Assembly: GCA_031296105.1 (NCBI GenBank)
Contig: JARLGJ010000015.1
Coordinates: forward strand, 1 to 64,000
Origin: Acidobacteriota bacterium
Lineage (GTDB): Bacteria > Acidobacteriota > Terriglobia > Terriglobales > Acidobacteriaceae
Direction: 5' to 3'
DNA length: 64,000 bases
Below are positions 47,748 to 60,225 of this stretch, in pieces. The first letter of the stretch is position 1. Each line of letters starts with the position of its first letter. The translations under genes were made by a program, and so were the position numbers. Below the pieces are notes generated by a model that made no database searches, was not told the origin of the DNA, and saw only the letters and a list, made by a program, of their open reading frames with translations.

Positions 47748-48995
47748 TTACTGTTTATCGGGCTTGGGGACGCGGCCGGGCATGGCAGAGGGGTTTTCAT
47801 GGGTGCGCTCGCGGAAGCGCGCCTTCATGCCGCTGGCCAGCGAGACGGCCGACTCGCCGAAGCGGTCGCGCAGGGCATCCACGGCGCTCATGGCGCGCGT
47901 CAGGCGCGACTCCGCGGCATCTGCCAATAGCAATTCCATCTGTCCCGAGGCCGGCTCCAGCGCGCTGGACTGCACGCCGATCAGGCGGATGGCGCGGCCC
48001 TTTTGCCAGTGCTGGTGAAAGAGCTTGCGGGCAATTTCGACGACTTCGGCATCGAGCTGCGTGGGGTGCTCCAGGGTGACGCCACGGGTGAAGGTGGTGA
48101 AATCCGCGTAGCGCAGCTTGATTTGCACCTTGCGCGCCCAGAGATGGTGCTCGCGCAGGCGGCGGCAGACCATTTCGCTGAGACGCGAGAGCATTGACTC
48201 GAGCGCCGCGCCGTCGGGTTCGTCGCGGTCGAAGGTGTGCTCGTGGCTGATGGACTTGGGGTCGCCGCTCTCGCCGACCTCGTCGTCATACCAGCCGCCG
48301 GCGTCGAGGCCTTTGGCCTTCTCGATGAGCGAGCCGAGGCCGTCGCCGATCTTGCGGCCCAGCTTCGCTTCGGTGAGCACGGCCAGTTCGCCCAGGGTGC
48401 GGATTCCCATCTGGTTCAATTTCTTCTCGGTGACTTCGCCGACGCCGGGCAAGCGCTTCACCTCCAGAGGGGCGAGAAAAGCGGCCTCCAAGCCGGGCAG
48501 GATGCGCAGCATTCCGTTGGGCTTTGCCTGGTCGCTGGCCACCTTGGCCACCACGCGCGCACCGGCAATGCCGATGGAGCAGTTCAACCCAGTCTGCTGC
48601 TTCATCAGGCGATGCAGGGCATCGGCGGCCTTGATGGGTGGGCCCAGCAGGCGCCCGGTGCCGGTCATGTCCAGGTAGGCTTCGTCGATGGATGCCATCT
48701 CCACCGCCGGGGTGAAGCACAAAAAGACCTGGCGCACCGCGTGAGACTTTTCCCGGTAGCGCTCGGGATTCCCGTGCAGAAACACCGCCTGCGGACACCT
48801 CCGGGCCGCCTCACGCAGAGCGATGCCGGAGTGGACGCCGAACTTGCGCGCGGCATAGGAAGCGGCGGCCACCACGCCGCGCTGATCGGCGCGTCCGCCG
48901 ACGACCACCGGCTTGCCCTTCAGAGAGGGATCGTACAACTCCTCCACCGAGACGAAGAAGGCGTCCATATCGACATGGAAGTAGGTGCGCGGCAC
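47748..48995 (-). CDS. dinB: DNA polymerase IV (Y family)
   Basis: 415 residues. YFHVDMDAFF holds the first catalytic acids, VEMASIDEAYLDMTGT the palm motif, GIAGARVVAKVASDQAKPNG the conserved Lys/Asp region, and LPGVGEVTEKKLNQMGIRTLGELA the helix-hairpin-helix thumb; the little finger follows. It bypasses lesions in SOS or stationary phase. The start is GTG 48995 (MPRTYFHVDMDAFF). No LexA box was recognised upstream. Confidence 0.95.
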   Translation of the reverse strand: MPRTYFHVDMDAFFVSVEELYDPSLKGKPVVVGGRADQRGVVAAASYAARKFGVHSGIALREAARRCPQAVFLHGNPERYREKSHAVRQVFLCFTPAVEMASIDEAYLDMTGTGRLLGPPIKAADALHRLMKQQTGLNCSIGIAGARVVAKVASDQAKPNGMLRILPGLEAAFLAPLEVKRLPGVGEVTEKKLNQMGIRTLGELAVLTEAKLGRKIGDGLGSLIEKAKGLDAGGWYDDEVGESGDPKSISHEHTFDRDEPDGAALESMLSRLSEMVCRRLREHHLWARKVQIKLRYADFTTFTRGVTLEHPTQLDAEVVEIARKLFHQHWQKGRAIRLIGVQSSALEPASGQMELLLADAAESRLTRAMSAVDALRDRFGESAVSLASGMKARFRERTHENPSAMPGRVPKPDKQ

Positions 48996-49050
48996 GCCCT
49001 GATTTTAACCCAACAAGGCGAAGAAATGGAGAATATAACAATGTAAAAAG

Positions 49051-49085
49051 AAGCTGCCCGGAGCTTTCACTTCTCCGGGCAGCTT
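49051..49085. terminator. Terminator between the S46 peptidase gene and dinB
   Basis: AAGCTGCCCGGAG (49051-49063), 9-nt loop, CTCCGGGCAGCTT (49073-49085). It lies 16 nt past the minus-strand stop of the S46 gene and upstream of dinB. Confidence 0.8.
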
Positions 49086-49101
49086 GATGAAAATAAACAG
49101 C

Positions 49102-51195
49102 TTACTTTGCGGCTACTGGATGCACTCCGCGCAGCAGTTCGTCGGCCAGGGGAGCCGCGCCGTAGATCTTGCGCAGCGCTTCGAGGATGGCGCGGGAATC
49201 GACGCTGACAGCGCGGCCGATGCGGTCCTCATAAGCAAAGTCCCAGGGCAGCGACTGAATGTTGCCGTCGAAGATGATGCCCACCACTTCGCCCTTCTTA
49301 TCCACCGTCGGCGAACCGGAGTTGCCGCCGATGATGTCGGAGGTGTGCACGAAGTTGAAGGGAGTCTTCAGGTTCAGCTTGCCCTTGGAAACCGTCCAAC
49401 TCTGAGGCAGCGCGAAGTCGCCCTTGTTGCCGTTGGCCGCGGCGTGCTCGTAGGCTCCGCCGATGGTGGTGTAGGGCGGAATCTGTTTGGTCTCCTCGGT
49501 GTAACCCTTGATGACGCCATAGCTGAGGCGCAGGGTGAAGGTGGCATCGGGATAGCTGTTGGTGCCCTGCACGGCAAAGCGCGCCTTGGCGATGCGGGTG
49601 GAGTTGAGGCGGACGGGAGCGTCCACCTGGTCCTCCCACTGCTTGCGCAGTTCGCGGGCGCGCGGGTCGATCTGGCGGGCCAGCACGATGAGCGGATCGG
49701 TGCTGGCGGCCACGGCCGCCGGGCCGCCCTCATAGAGTTGCTTGCGCACGGCGGGGTCGTCCAGCTTGCTGCCGTTGATGTAGAAAGCAGCGGCTTCTGC
49801 CGGAGTGCGCCCGGCCAGCACCTGTTTCAGAGTGGGATCTTCGGCGCCGAGCTTTTCGCTCATCAGCGTCAGGCCTTCGGTCATGAGCACCACGTCCAGA
49901 TTGCGATAGACCGGCTCGGTGGAAAAGAGGCTCTGCTCCAGGGAGGCCAGGCGGGCATCGCTGTACTCGCGCAGGCGATCCTTATTGGGCTTCTGCTTTT
50001 CGGCGGTCACGCGCACCAGGGTGCGGGCGTAGCCGAACATCTGCGAGGTGAAGCCGAGGCCGCGCTCGACAAACGAGTAGGGCATGTAGAGCTGCTTGCG
50101 CACCTCCACGGCCTTGGCGATCTCTTCCCAGGCGGAGGCGTATTCGGCCTTGAGCTTGGAATCGGCATCGACGGCAGCGCGCAGCTTCTTTTCGGCGCTG
50201 GCCTTATCCTGCATCAGTTCGGCGTCGTGCAGACCGCCGCGGCGTCCCTTGTAGGCCTTCAGAGAGTTCTCCACGCCGAAGATGTCATCGGAGCTGATGC
50301 GGGCATTCTCCGTGGACTGGGCGGCAAAGTCGTGCAGCGCCTTGTCGCGGCGGGTGAGCAGCTCAATCACGAAGTCGGTCTGCACGTCCTTGAGGAAGTT
50401 CAGCTCGGCCATGGTCAAAAGGCGCTCGGTGCCGCCGGGATGGCCGGAGACAAAGACCAGGTCGCCGGTTTTCGTTCCGTTGGGCGACCAGTGCAGGTAA
50501 TTGGTCAGGTGCGCCGGCTTGCCGTTTTCATACACGCGGAAGAAGGTGATGTCGAGGTCGTAGCGCGGATACTCGAAGTTGTCATGGTCGCCGCCGAAGA
50601 AGGCCATCTGCGCTTCGGGGGCAAAGACCACGCGCACGTCGGTGTACTTTTTGTACTTGTACAGGTTGTACACGCCGCCTGCGTAGAGGGTGACCACGTC
50701 GCAACGCAGGCCGCTGTTCTCCGAGCATTGCTTCTCGAGTTCGCTCATCTTCTGGCGCTGCGCCTGTCCGGCCGCGGCGTCGCTCATGCCGGGCTTGGCC
50801 GCGCCCTGCACGTCGGCGGTCACGTCCTGAATTTCAATGAGCTGGTTGAGTTCGAGGTCGGGGCATTTACCTTCCTCTTCGTAGCTCTTGGCGTAAAAGC
50901 CCTGCTTGATGTAATCCTTTTCGGCCGTGGAAAGCTGCTGCAGGCAGACGCGGCCGACATGGTGGTTGGTGAAGGTGAGGCCATCGGCGGAGACGAACGA
51001 ACCCGATCCGCCGTTGTTGAAGCGCACCGAACCCAGGCGAAGATGATCGAGCCACGGGTCGGTGACGGTGAAGTTGTACTTCTTCTGAATCTTGTCCTTG
51101 GGGGCCTTGTTGTAAAGCCACATGCCTTCATCGGCAGCGGCCACGGCCGCCAGGACGCAGAGAACGGCGAGAACATTCAGGATACGACGTGTCAT
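49102..51195 (-). CDS. Secreted S46-family dipeptidyl-peptidase (DPP7/DPP11-like)
   Basis: 697 residues with a signal peptide (MTRRILNVLAVLCVLAAVAA, cleavage after AAA). Chymotrypsin-like triad: His in FTNHHVG (78-79), Asp in GGDHDNFEYPRYD, Ser626 in GGNSGSP. The C-terminal specificity segment reads GIIFDGNIQSLPWDFAYEDRIGR. Family enzymes release dipeptides from the N-terminus of peptides in the periplasm. ATG 51195 has AGGAG 7 nt upstream; the longer open frame is not supported. Confidence 0.94.
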   Translation of the reverse strand: MTRRILNVLAVLCVLAAVAAADEGMWLYNKAPKDKIQKKYNFTVTDPWLDHLRLGSVRFNNGGSGSFVSADGLTFTNHHVGRVCLQQLSTAEKDYIKQGFYAKSYEEEGKCPDLELNQLIEIQDVTADVQGAAKPGMSDAAAGQAQRQKMSELEKQCSENSGLRCDVVTLYAGGVYNLYKYKKYTDVRVVFAPEAQMAFFGGDHDNFEYPRYDLDITFFRVYENGKPAHLTNYLHWSPNGTKTGDLVFVSGHPGGTERLLTMAELNFLKDVQTDFVIELLTRRDKALHDFAAQSTENARISSDDIFGVENSLKAYKGRRGGLHDAELMQDKASAEKKLRAAVDADSKLKAEYASAWEEIAKAVEVRKQLYMPYSFVERGLGFTSQMFGYARTLVRVTAEKQKPNKDRLREYSDARLASLEQSLFSTEPVYRNLDVVLMTEGLTLMSEKLGAEDPTLKQVLAGRTPAEAAAFYINGSKLDDPAVRKQLYEGGPAAVAASTDPLIVLARQIDPRARELRKQWEDQVDAPVRLNSTRIAKARFAVQGTNSYPDATFTLRLSYGVIKGYTEETKQIPPYTTIGGAYEHAAANGNKGDFALPQSWTVSKGKLNLKTPFNFVHTSDIIGGNSGSPTVDKKGEVVGIIFDGNIQSLPWDFAYEDRIGRAVSVDSRAILEALRKIYGAAPLADELLRGVHPVAAK

Positions 51196-51248
51196 GGAAA
51201 AGCTCCTGCGTAGTGACGACAAACAGGTCATCATATCAGGAGCGAAAA

Positions 51249-51274
51249 AGAAGAGGAGCGCGAGCTCCTCTTCT
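51249..51274. terminator. Hairpin between the MCP gene and the S46 gene
   Basis: AGAAGAGGAGC (51249-51259), GCGA loop, GCTCCTCTTCT (51264-51274). It lies 38 nt past the minus-strand stop of the chemotaxis gene. Confidence 0.75.
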
Positions 51275-51311
51275 CCGGGACAATCGTTCCATTCCGGCTC
51301 CGTACGGCAGG

Positions 51312-53033
51312 CTACTGGATACGGCCGAAGCTGGGTCCGTCATGCATGCCCAGCGACGCCGGCGGGCTGGGGCGGCGCGTCCGCAGGTTGTTGTCGCCCA
51401 CCTTGAAGCGGCTGACGACCTGCTGCAGGTCCAGCGCCAAGGTGGAAAGGTTCTGACAGGCCTTGGCCGATTCGCTGGCGGCGTCGAACGAATGCTGCAC
51501 CATGCGCGCGATTTCGCTCATGTTCTCGTTGACGGCCTCGGTGGCGGTAGCCTGCTGGGTGGCGGCGCTGGCGATCTGGGTGACGCGCTGCTGCATGAAG
51601 GTGGTGGACTCGATGATCTGCTTCAGCGAGCCGTCGGCCCTCTGTGCCGAGGTGACGCTGGCTTCCACGCTGCTGCTGCTGGCGGACATGACAGTGACGG
51701 CGCGCTTGGTGTCCTCCTGGATGGAGCGGATCATGCCGGCAATCTCCTTGGTGGCCGTGGTGGTGCGCTCGGCCAGCTTGCGGACCTCATCGGCGACCAC
51801 GGCAAAACCGCGGCCCTGCTCGCCGGCACGGGCGGCCTCGATGGCGGCATTGAGGGCCAGCAGGTTGGTCTGGTCGGCGATGTCATCGATGACGCCGATG
51901 ATGCGGCCGATTTCGGCGCTGGACTTGCCAAGCTGCTCGACGTTGCGCGAGGTCTCCTTGGCGGAAGCCGCAACCTGCTGAATAGTGGCGATGGTTTCGC
52001 CGACGATCTGGCCGCCCTCGTGGGCAACCTTTTCCGCGCTCTGCGCCTGTTCGCTGGTGCGGGCGCTGCTGTCGGTAACTTCATTCACCGTCGCCGACAT
52101 CTCCTGCATGGCGGTGGCAATCTGATTGGTCTGATCGCGCTGCTTTTCGGCGGCCTCGGCAATTTGCGAAGCGGAAGCAGAAAGCTCTTCGGAGGCACTG
52201 GCCAGGTCGCCGGCATTACGCAGAATGGTGGAGATCAAGTTGCGCATGTTCTCCAGCATCTCGTTCATGGCATCGCCAATCTGGCCCAGCTCGTCGTTGG
52301 CGCCCTTGTCCGCCGATTGCGTCAGGTCACCGGCAGCCACGGCGGTAATGATCCCGCGCAGGTGCTCGATGCGGGCGGTGATGCTGCGCATGGTCATGAC
52401 GCCGAAGCCGCCCACCAAAAGGCAAATGCCCGCCAGGACAACGATCATCATAACGGTCTTGGAGGAGACGGTCTCGCGCGCATCTTTCACATGCTCATCC
52501 ACCCGGGCCTGGGCCATCTTCCACGCCTCTGCCATGGCTTGTTCCTGCGCTTCCGCGGGGCCACGCATCTTGTTGGCGCGCAACTGACGGGCACCCGCTA
52601 TGTCGCCCTTCTCCACCAGGGGCAGGTACTCGTTGTCCATGATCTCGAAATACTTGATACCCTGCTGGTAGACATCGCCATTGAGCATGGCCAGCAACGG
52701 CGGGTTCTTCACCTGGCTCTTGTAATCATCGTGAGCCTTGCGAAAGGTGCTCTCGAACTGGTGCGCATTCTGGATGAACTTGGCGCGCTTTTCCGGAGTC
52801 GCATCCTCCAACTGGTAAAGGGTGCGGCGCGTCTCTTGTAGACCCAGGGACGGCGTCGAAAGGTCGCTGGAGAGTGCCTGATCCAAGGTGATGAGGCCAT
52901 AAGCCTCACTGCCGATCTGCACCTGCTTCAACGTCCAGAAAGCGAGCACACCGAAAATTGCCAGACCGGCGAACGCGATGCCGATCATCAAGCTCATCTT
53001 GACCTTGAAACTCATATTCCGAAAGTTGAACAT
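51312..53033 (-). CDS. Methyl-accepting chemotaxis protein
   Basis: 573 residues. Membrane helix 1 (about 12-33), a four-helix-bundle periplasmic domain (35-190), helix 2 (about 194-213), HAMP (to about 268) and a long signalling coiled coil with hairpin tip [46 protein letters not shown]. It should relay to CheA/CheW; neither is in the window. There is no CheR-binding pentapeptide at the C-terminus. ATG 53033 has GAGGAATAGGA upstream. Confidence 0.95.
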   Translation of the reverse strand: MFNFRNMSFKVKMSLMIGIAFAGLAIFGVLAFWTLKQVQIGSEAYGLITLDQALSSDLSTPSLGLQETRRTLYQLEDATPEKRAKFIQNAHQFESTFRKAHDDYKSQVKNPPLLAMLNGDVYQQGIKYFEIMDNEYLPLVEKGDIAGARQLRANKMRGPAEAQEQAMAEAWKMAQARVDEHVKDARETVSSKTVMMIVVLAGICLLVGGFGVMTMRSITARIEHLRGIITAVAAGDLTQSADKGANDELGQIGDAMNEMLENMRNLISTILRNAGDLASASEELSASASQIAEAAEKQRDQTNQIATAMQEMSATVNEVTDSSARTSEQAQSAEKVAHEGGQIVGETIATIQQVAASAKETSRNVEQLGKSSAEIGRIIGVIDDIADQTNLLALNAAIEAARAGEQGRGFAVVADEVRKLAERTTTATKEIAGMIRSIQEDTKRAVTVMSASSSSVEASVTSAQRADGSLKQIIESTTFMQQRVTQIASAATQQATATEAVNENMSEIARMVQHSFDAASESAKACQNLSTLALDLQQVVSRFKVGDNNLRTRRPSPPASLGMHDGPSFGRIQ

Positions 53034-53181
53034 TCCTATTCCTCACGCGCCAAATGGCTACATAGACGTCAACGGCAAGGGGAGAGATTCACTGTATGGG
53101 GAACTGCGCAATGATGGCGGACGAATTTCCGCCGGGTTGCATTTTGGGAGGGTTTCAGCACGGCACTGCGGGAAAACGAAA

Positions 53182-53207
53182 GGAGCGGCCGCGGCCGCTC
53201 CCTTTTG
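53182..53207 (-). terminator. Terminator after the nifJ-DHOD-like operon
   Basis: GGAGCGGCC (53182-53190), GC, GGCCGCTCC (53193-53201) with AAA before and TTTT after, 20 nt past the stop at 53226. Confidence 0.75.
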
Positions 53208-53225
53208 TAACAGACTCCCGTGGAA

Positions 53226-54223
53226 CTACTTGAGCGAGTAACTGGAGAGCACGCGCATGTAGTTGGAGCGCTGGAAAGCCTTCGGGTTGGGCACGTTCCG
53301 CTGGCTCATGCTGCCCTGCATCTGCTCGATGCTTTCGTACTCGCGCCGCTCCAGCCAGGCTTCGAGCTGGTTGCGCAGCGAGCGCAGGTAGCCAATGCCG
53401 TTCTTCAACAGCGCGGAGGCCAGCATGGTGACCTTGGCGCCGGCCATCATGGACTTCACCACATCCTCCACCGTGTGCACGCCGCCGGTAATGGCCACGT
53501 CGGCCTTGAGATGGCCGTGCAGCATGGCCGCCCAGTGCAGGCGCAGCAACAGCTCGTGGCTGTCGGAGAGCGTGACCGACGGCTTGACCACCAGTTCCTC
53601 CAGATCGAAATCCGGCTGGTAGAAGCGGTTGAAGATGACGATGCCCGAGGCGCCGGCCTGCTCCAGACGCTGCGCCATGTTGGCGAAGGCGCTGAAGTAG
53701 GGGCCAACCTTGACGGCCACCGGGATGGTAACCGTCTTGCGGATTTCCGTGACCAGGTCGAGGTAGAGCTGCTCGATGGACGCCGCCGTGGCGTTGGCCT
53801 CGGCGGGAATGAAATAGACGTTAAGTTCGATGGCGTCGGCGCCGGCCTGCTGCATCTCGCGGGCGTAGCTGATCCAGCCGCCGCGCGAGACGCCGTTGAG
53901 CGAGGCAATCACCGGAATGGAGACCGTCTCCTTGGCCTTGCGAATGTGCTCCAGGTAGCCCTCGGGTCCGATGTTGTAGCTGCCAAGATCGGGAAAGATC
54001 GAAGTCGCCTCGGCGCCCACATCGGCGTTGTCCCACAGGTAGCGGTCCAACTCGTTGGCTTCCAGGTTGAGCTGCTCCTCAAAGAGCGAGTGCAGCACAA
54101 TGGCCGCGGCACCGCAGTCTTCCATGTGGCGCAGGTTGGTGATGTCCTTGCACAGCGGCGATGCGGCCACCACCAGCGGATTACGCAATTTGAATCCGAG
54201 ATACTGCGTAGAAAGATCAACCA

Positions 54224-54224
<1 letters not shown>
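53226..54224 (-). CDS. Dihydroorotate-dehydrogenase-like FMN protein coupled to nifJ
   Basis: 332 residues, DHOD class 1-like TIM barrel: MVDLSTQYLGFKLRNPLVVAASPLC, VIASLNGVSRGGWISYAREMQQAGADAIELNVYFIP, VAVKVGPYFSAFANMAQRLEQAGASGIVIFNRFYQPD, ITGGVHTVEDVVKSMMAGAKVTMLASALL. The catalytic Cys/Ser loop of true PyrD is not apparent. Start ATG 54224 overlaps the nifJ stop as TAATG, so translation is strongly coupled and an accessory role to pyruvate oxidation is more likely than pyrimidine synthesis. This pairing is known from other genomes, but the reaction is unknown. Confidence 0.85.
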
Positions 54225-57805
<3,581 letters not shown>

Positions 57806-57875
57806 GTACGTCCTCCCGGAATCAGTGTGCAGAACAGCTTTGCAATGTGTATGAAACGGGCGGCAAGGCGCCCGC

Positions 57876-58026
57876 TAGAACGATTCCAAGAGATGCTGTA
57901 TCCCGAAGCGGAATGCCAGTGGCCGTTGCCAACAGCAGCGAGCAACGACCACGGTGGCGCAGGCACAGTACTGGCAGAGCGACTGGGCAAGATCCGGACG
58001 GACATCGTTTCTCTGGAAACGCGCTA
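57876..58026. repeat. MITE-like element, copy B (diverged)
   Basis: 151 bp from TAGAACGATTCCAAGAGA to TCTCTGGAAACGCGCTA, imperfect inverted ends like those of 14296-14510. The interior shares TCCCGAAG, TGGCCGTTGC and GAGCAACG blocks with copy A in the same order. It lies in the 533-bp gap 57806-58338 between nifJ and the GT2 gene, which has no gene; the rest of the gap shows nothing else recognised. Confidence 0.55.
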
Positions 58027-58338
58027 AATCCCCACGGGACATTGCACTACGAGACTGCCAAAATGACTGTGACTTAACTCACAATCGGAGGTGAGGACGG
58101 CGAAAATCCGCGTCCGGCGAGGGGACAGCAGAAAATCCCATAGGACCATAAGGCAGCGGACGCAACCCCTCCGGCTCGGCGTCAAAAAAATACCGCGGGC
58201 GGAGTCCGGGAAAGGTCAGGAGCGCGCCGCGGCAAGAATCCACCGCCGCCCCCTGCAAGCCATGGGAGAGATTCGAGTACAATCGAGTTTTCCGGGAAAG
58301 TTTCGCATCCCGCTCAATTCTGCGGTTCGGAAGTCGCC

Positions 58339-60000
58339 TTGATCAACTGCTCCGTGCTTATCTCGAATCTTGCTGCCATCCTTGCCACGGCGCCGCGGCC
58401 CAGTCCGGTAGTCACGTTCCTGCAAAAACAGACGAATCCGGCATTCAAAGGGCTGTACCACGCCAACGGCTTCGACATGGCGCTGCTGATTCCCTACTTC
58501 ATCGTGCTCATCATCCTTGCCAGCTACGGCTTTCACCGCTACCAACTGGTGTGGCTGTACTACAAATACCGCAAGAATAAGACGACCACGCCGAAGTCGC
58601 ACTTTACGGATTTGCCGCGCGTCACCATCCAGTTGCCCATTTTCAACGAGCAGTTCGTGGTGGAGCGCCTGGTGCAGTCGATCTGCAACTTGGATTATCC
58701 GGCCGACAAGCTGGACATCCAGTTGCTCGACGACTCGACGGATGAGACAGTGAAGGTGGCGGCCGAAGTGGTGGAGCGTTACCGCGCCAAGGGACACGAC
58801 ATCGTCCACATCCATCGCGTGGACCGCACCGGGTTCAAGGCCGGGGCCTTGGAGCACGGCCTGAAGTACGCCAAGGGCGACTTTGTGGCCGTCTTCGACG
58901 CCGACTTTACGCCTCCCACCGACTGGGTGATGAAGGTGATCCACCACTTTGCCGAACCCAACATCGGCATGGTGCAAACGCGCTGGACGCACATCAACCG
59001 CAATTACTCGTTCCTCACCGAGGTGGAGGCCATCCTTTTGGACGGCCACTTTGTGCTGGAGCACGGCGGACGCTCGCGCGCAGGCGTGTTCTTCAACTTC
59101 AACGGCACCGCCGGCATGTGGCGCATCAAGGCCATCGAGGAGGCCGGCGGCTGGCAGCACGACACGCTGACCGAAGATACCGACCTCAGCTACCGCTGCC
59201 AGTTGAAGGGATGGAAGTTCCTCTACCTGCAAGATGTGGAGTGCCCCGCCGAGCTTCCCATCGAGATGACGGCCTTCAAGACGCAGCAGGTGCGCTGGGC
59301 CAAAGGGTTGATCCAGTGCTCGATCAAAGACCTGCCGAAGGTGATGCGGTCGAACGTCAACACGCGGGAGAAGATCGAGGCCTGGTATCACCTGACGGCC
59401 AACATCAGCTACCCGTTGATGATTCTGCTGAGCGTTCTGCTGCTGCCAGCCATGGTCATCCGCTTCTACCAGGGCTGGTTCCAGATGATGTACATTGACG
59501 TGCCCTTGTTCCTGGCCTCGACGTTCTCCATCTCCAGCTTCTACCTGGTGTCGCAAAAGGAATTGTTCCCGGGGCGCTGGTGGCGCACGTTCTTCTACCT
59601 GCCATTTCTGATGGCCCTCGGCATTGGATTGACGATTACCAACTCGAAGGGCGTGATTGAAGCTCTGCTCGGCATCCAGACGGCCTTTGCCCGCACACCG
59701 AAGTACGCGGCCACGGGCAAGACACAGGCCAACGTGGCGGCCAAAGCAGCCAAGAAGTATCGCAAGCGCCTGGGCCTGGTGCCGTGGATCGAGCTGGCGG
59801 TGGGCACCTACTTCGCGCTCACAGTGTGGTACGCCATTGCCAATGAGAACTACATCACGGTTCCCTTCCTCATCCTGTTTGTCTATGGCTACTGGTACAC
59901 GGGATTGATGTCCCTGCTGCAAGGCCGCTTCGACTTCTTCCGCGGCGTGGTGCGCAGCAACGAAGAGGAGCGCATCAAGCCGTTCCCGGTGGGAATTTAA
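58339..60000 (+). CDS. GT2 membrane glycosyltransferase (CslA/beta-mannan-synthase-like)
   Basis: 553 residues. One N-terminal helix (about 46-67), a GT-A catalytic domain and about four C-terminal membrane helices. Catalytic motifs are LLDDSTDET, VAVFDADFTPP (DxD), TEDTDLSYR (catalytic base) and QQVRWAKG (QxxRW). This is the processive beta-glycosyltransferase plan, closest in look to glucomannan 4-beta-mannosyltransferases, so it may make an extracellular polysaccharide. TTG 58339 gives the longest plausible start; ATG 58477 (MALLIPYF) is the alternative, but it cuts off the conserved region before the helix. Confidence 0.9.
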   Translation: MINCSVLISNLAAILATAPRPSPVVTFLQKQTNPAFKGLYHANGFDMALLIPYFIVLIILASYGFHRYQLVWLYYKYRKNKTTTPKSHFTDLPRVTIQLPIFNEQFVVERLVQSICNLDYPADKLDIQLLDDSTDETVKVAAEVVERYRAKGHDIVHIHRVDRTGFKAGALEHGLKYAKGDFVAVFDADFTPPTDWVMKVIHHFAEPNIGMVQTRWTHINRNYSFLTEVEAILLDGHFVLEHGGRSRAGVFFNFNGTAGMWRIKAIEEAGGWQHDTLTEDTDLSYRCQLKGWKFLYLQDVECPAELPIEMTAFKTQQVRWAKGLIQCSIKDLPKVMRSNVNTREKIEAWYHLTANISYPLMILLSVLLLPAMVIRFYQGWFQMMYIDVPLFLASTFSISSFYLVSQKELFPGRWWRTFFYLPFLMALGIGLTITNSKGVIEALLGIQTAFARTPKYAATGKTQANVAAKAAKKYRKRLGLVPWIELAVGTYFALTVWYAIANENYITVPFLILFVYGYWYTGLMSLLQGRFDFFRGVVRSNEEERIKPFPVGI

Positions 60001-60026
60001 GCGGATTGGATCATTGACGATTGAAG

Positions 60027-60050
60027 AAGGGCGCCTGCGGGCGTCCTTTT
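60027..60050 (+). terminator. Terminator after the GT2 gene
   Basis: AAGGGCGCC and GGCGTCCTT around a short loop, followed by TTTT; 27 nt after the stop. Confidence 0.75.
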
Positions 60051-60075
60051 TCATTGGTTGTTTCCTATCGCGGAT

Positions 60076-60176
60076 GGTTGCCCCACCCTTACCGCTCCGC
60101 ATAGCGGACGGTAGGGTGGGAAGCGACGGTTCCCACCCTGTCGCGCGAAGAAACGCGCGATAAGGGCGGGGCAACC
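60076..60176. repeat. Cloverleaf-like structured repeat element
   Basis: An outer stem of 16 bp with one mismatch (60076-60091 with 60161-60176, GGTTGCCCCACCCTTA / TAAGGGCGGGGCAACC) encloses three hairpins: CCGCT/AGCGG (about 60092-60107), AGGGTGGGAA/TTCCCACCCT (about 60113-60139) and TCGCGCG/CGCGCGA (about 60141-60160). It lies in the 225-bp gap before the Xaa-Pro peptidase and has no coding capacity. Confidence 0.65.
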
Positions 60177-60225
60177 GGGGGTATTTCGAAGTGCGTCTGA
60201 GAGTGTCTTCGTTTTATACTGGGGC

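Noticed and set aside
57806..58338. Short open frames between nifJ and the GT2 gene
   Set aside because: They overlap the MITE-like copy, lack ribosome sites and have no recognisable protein features.
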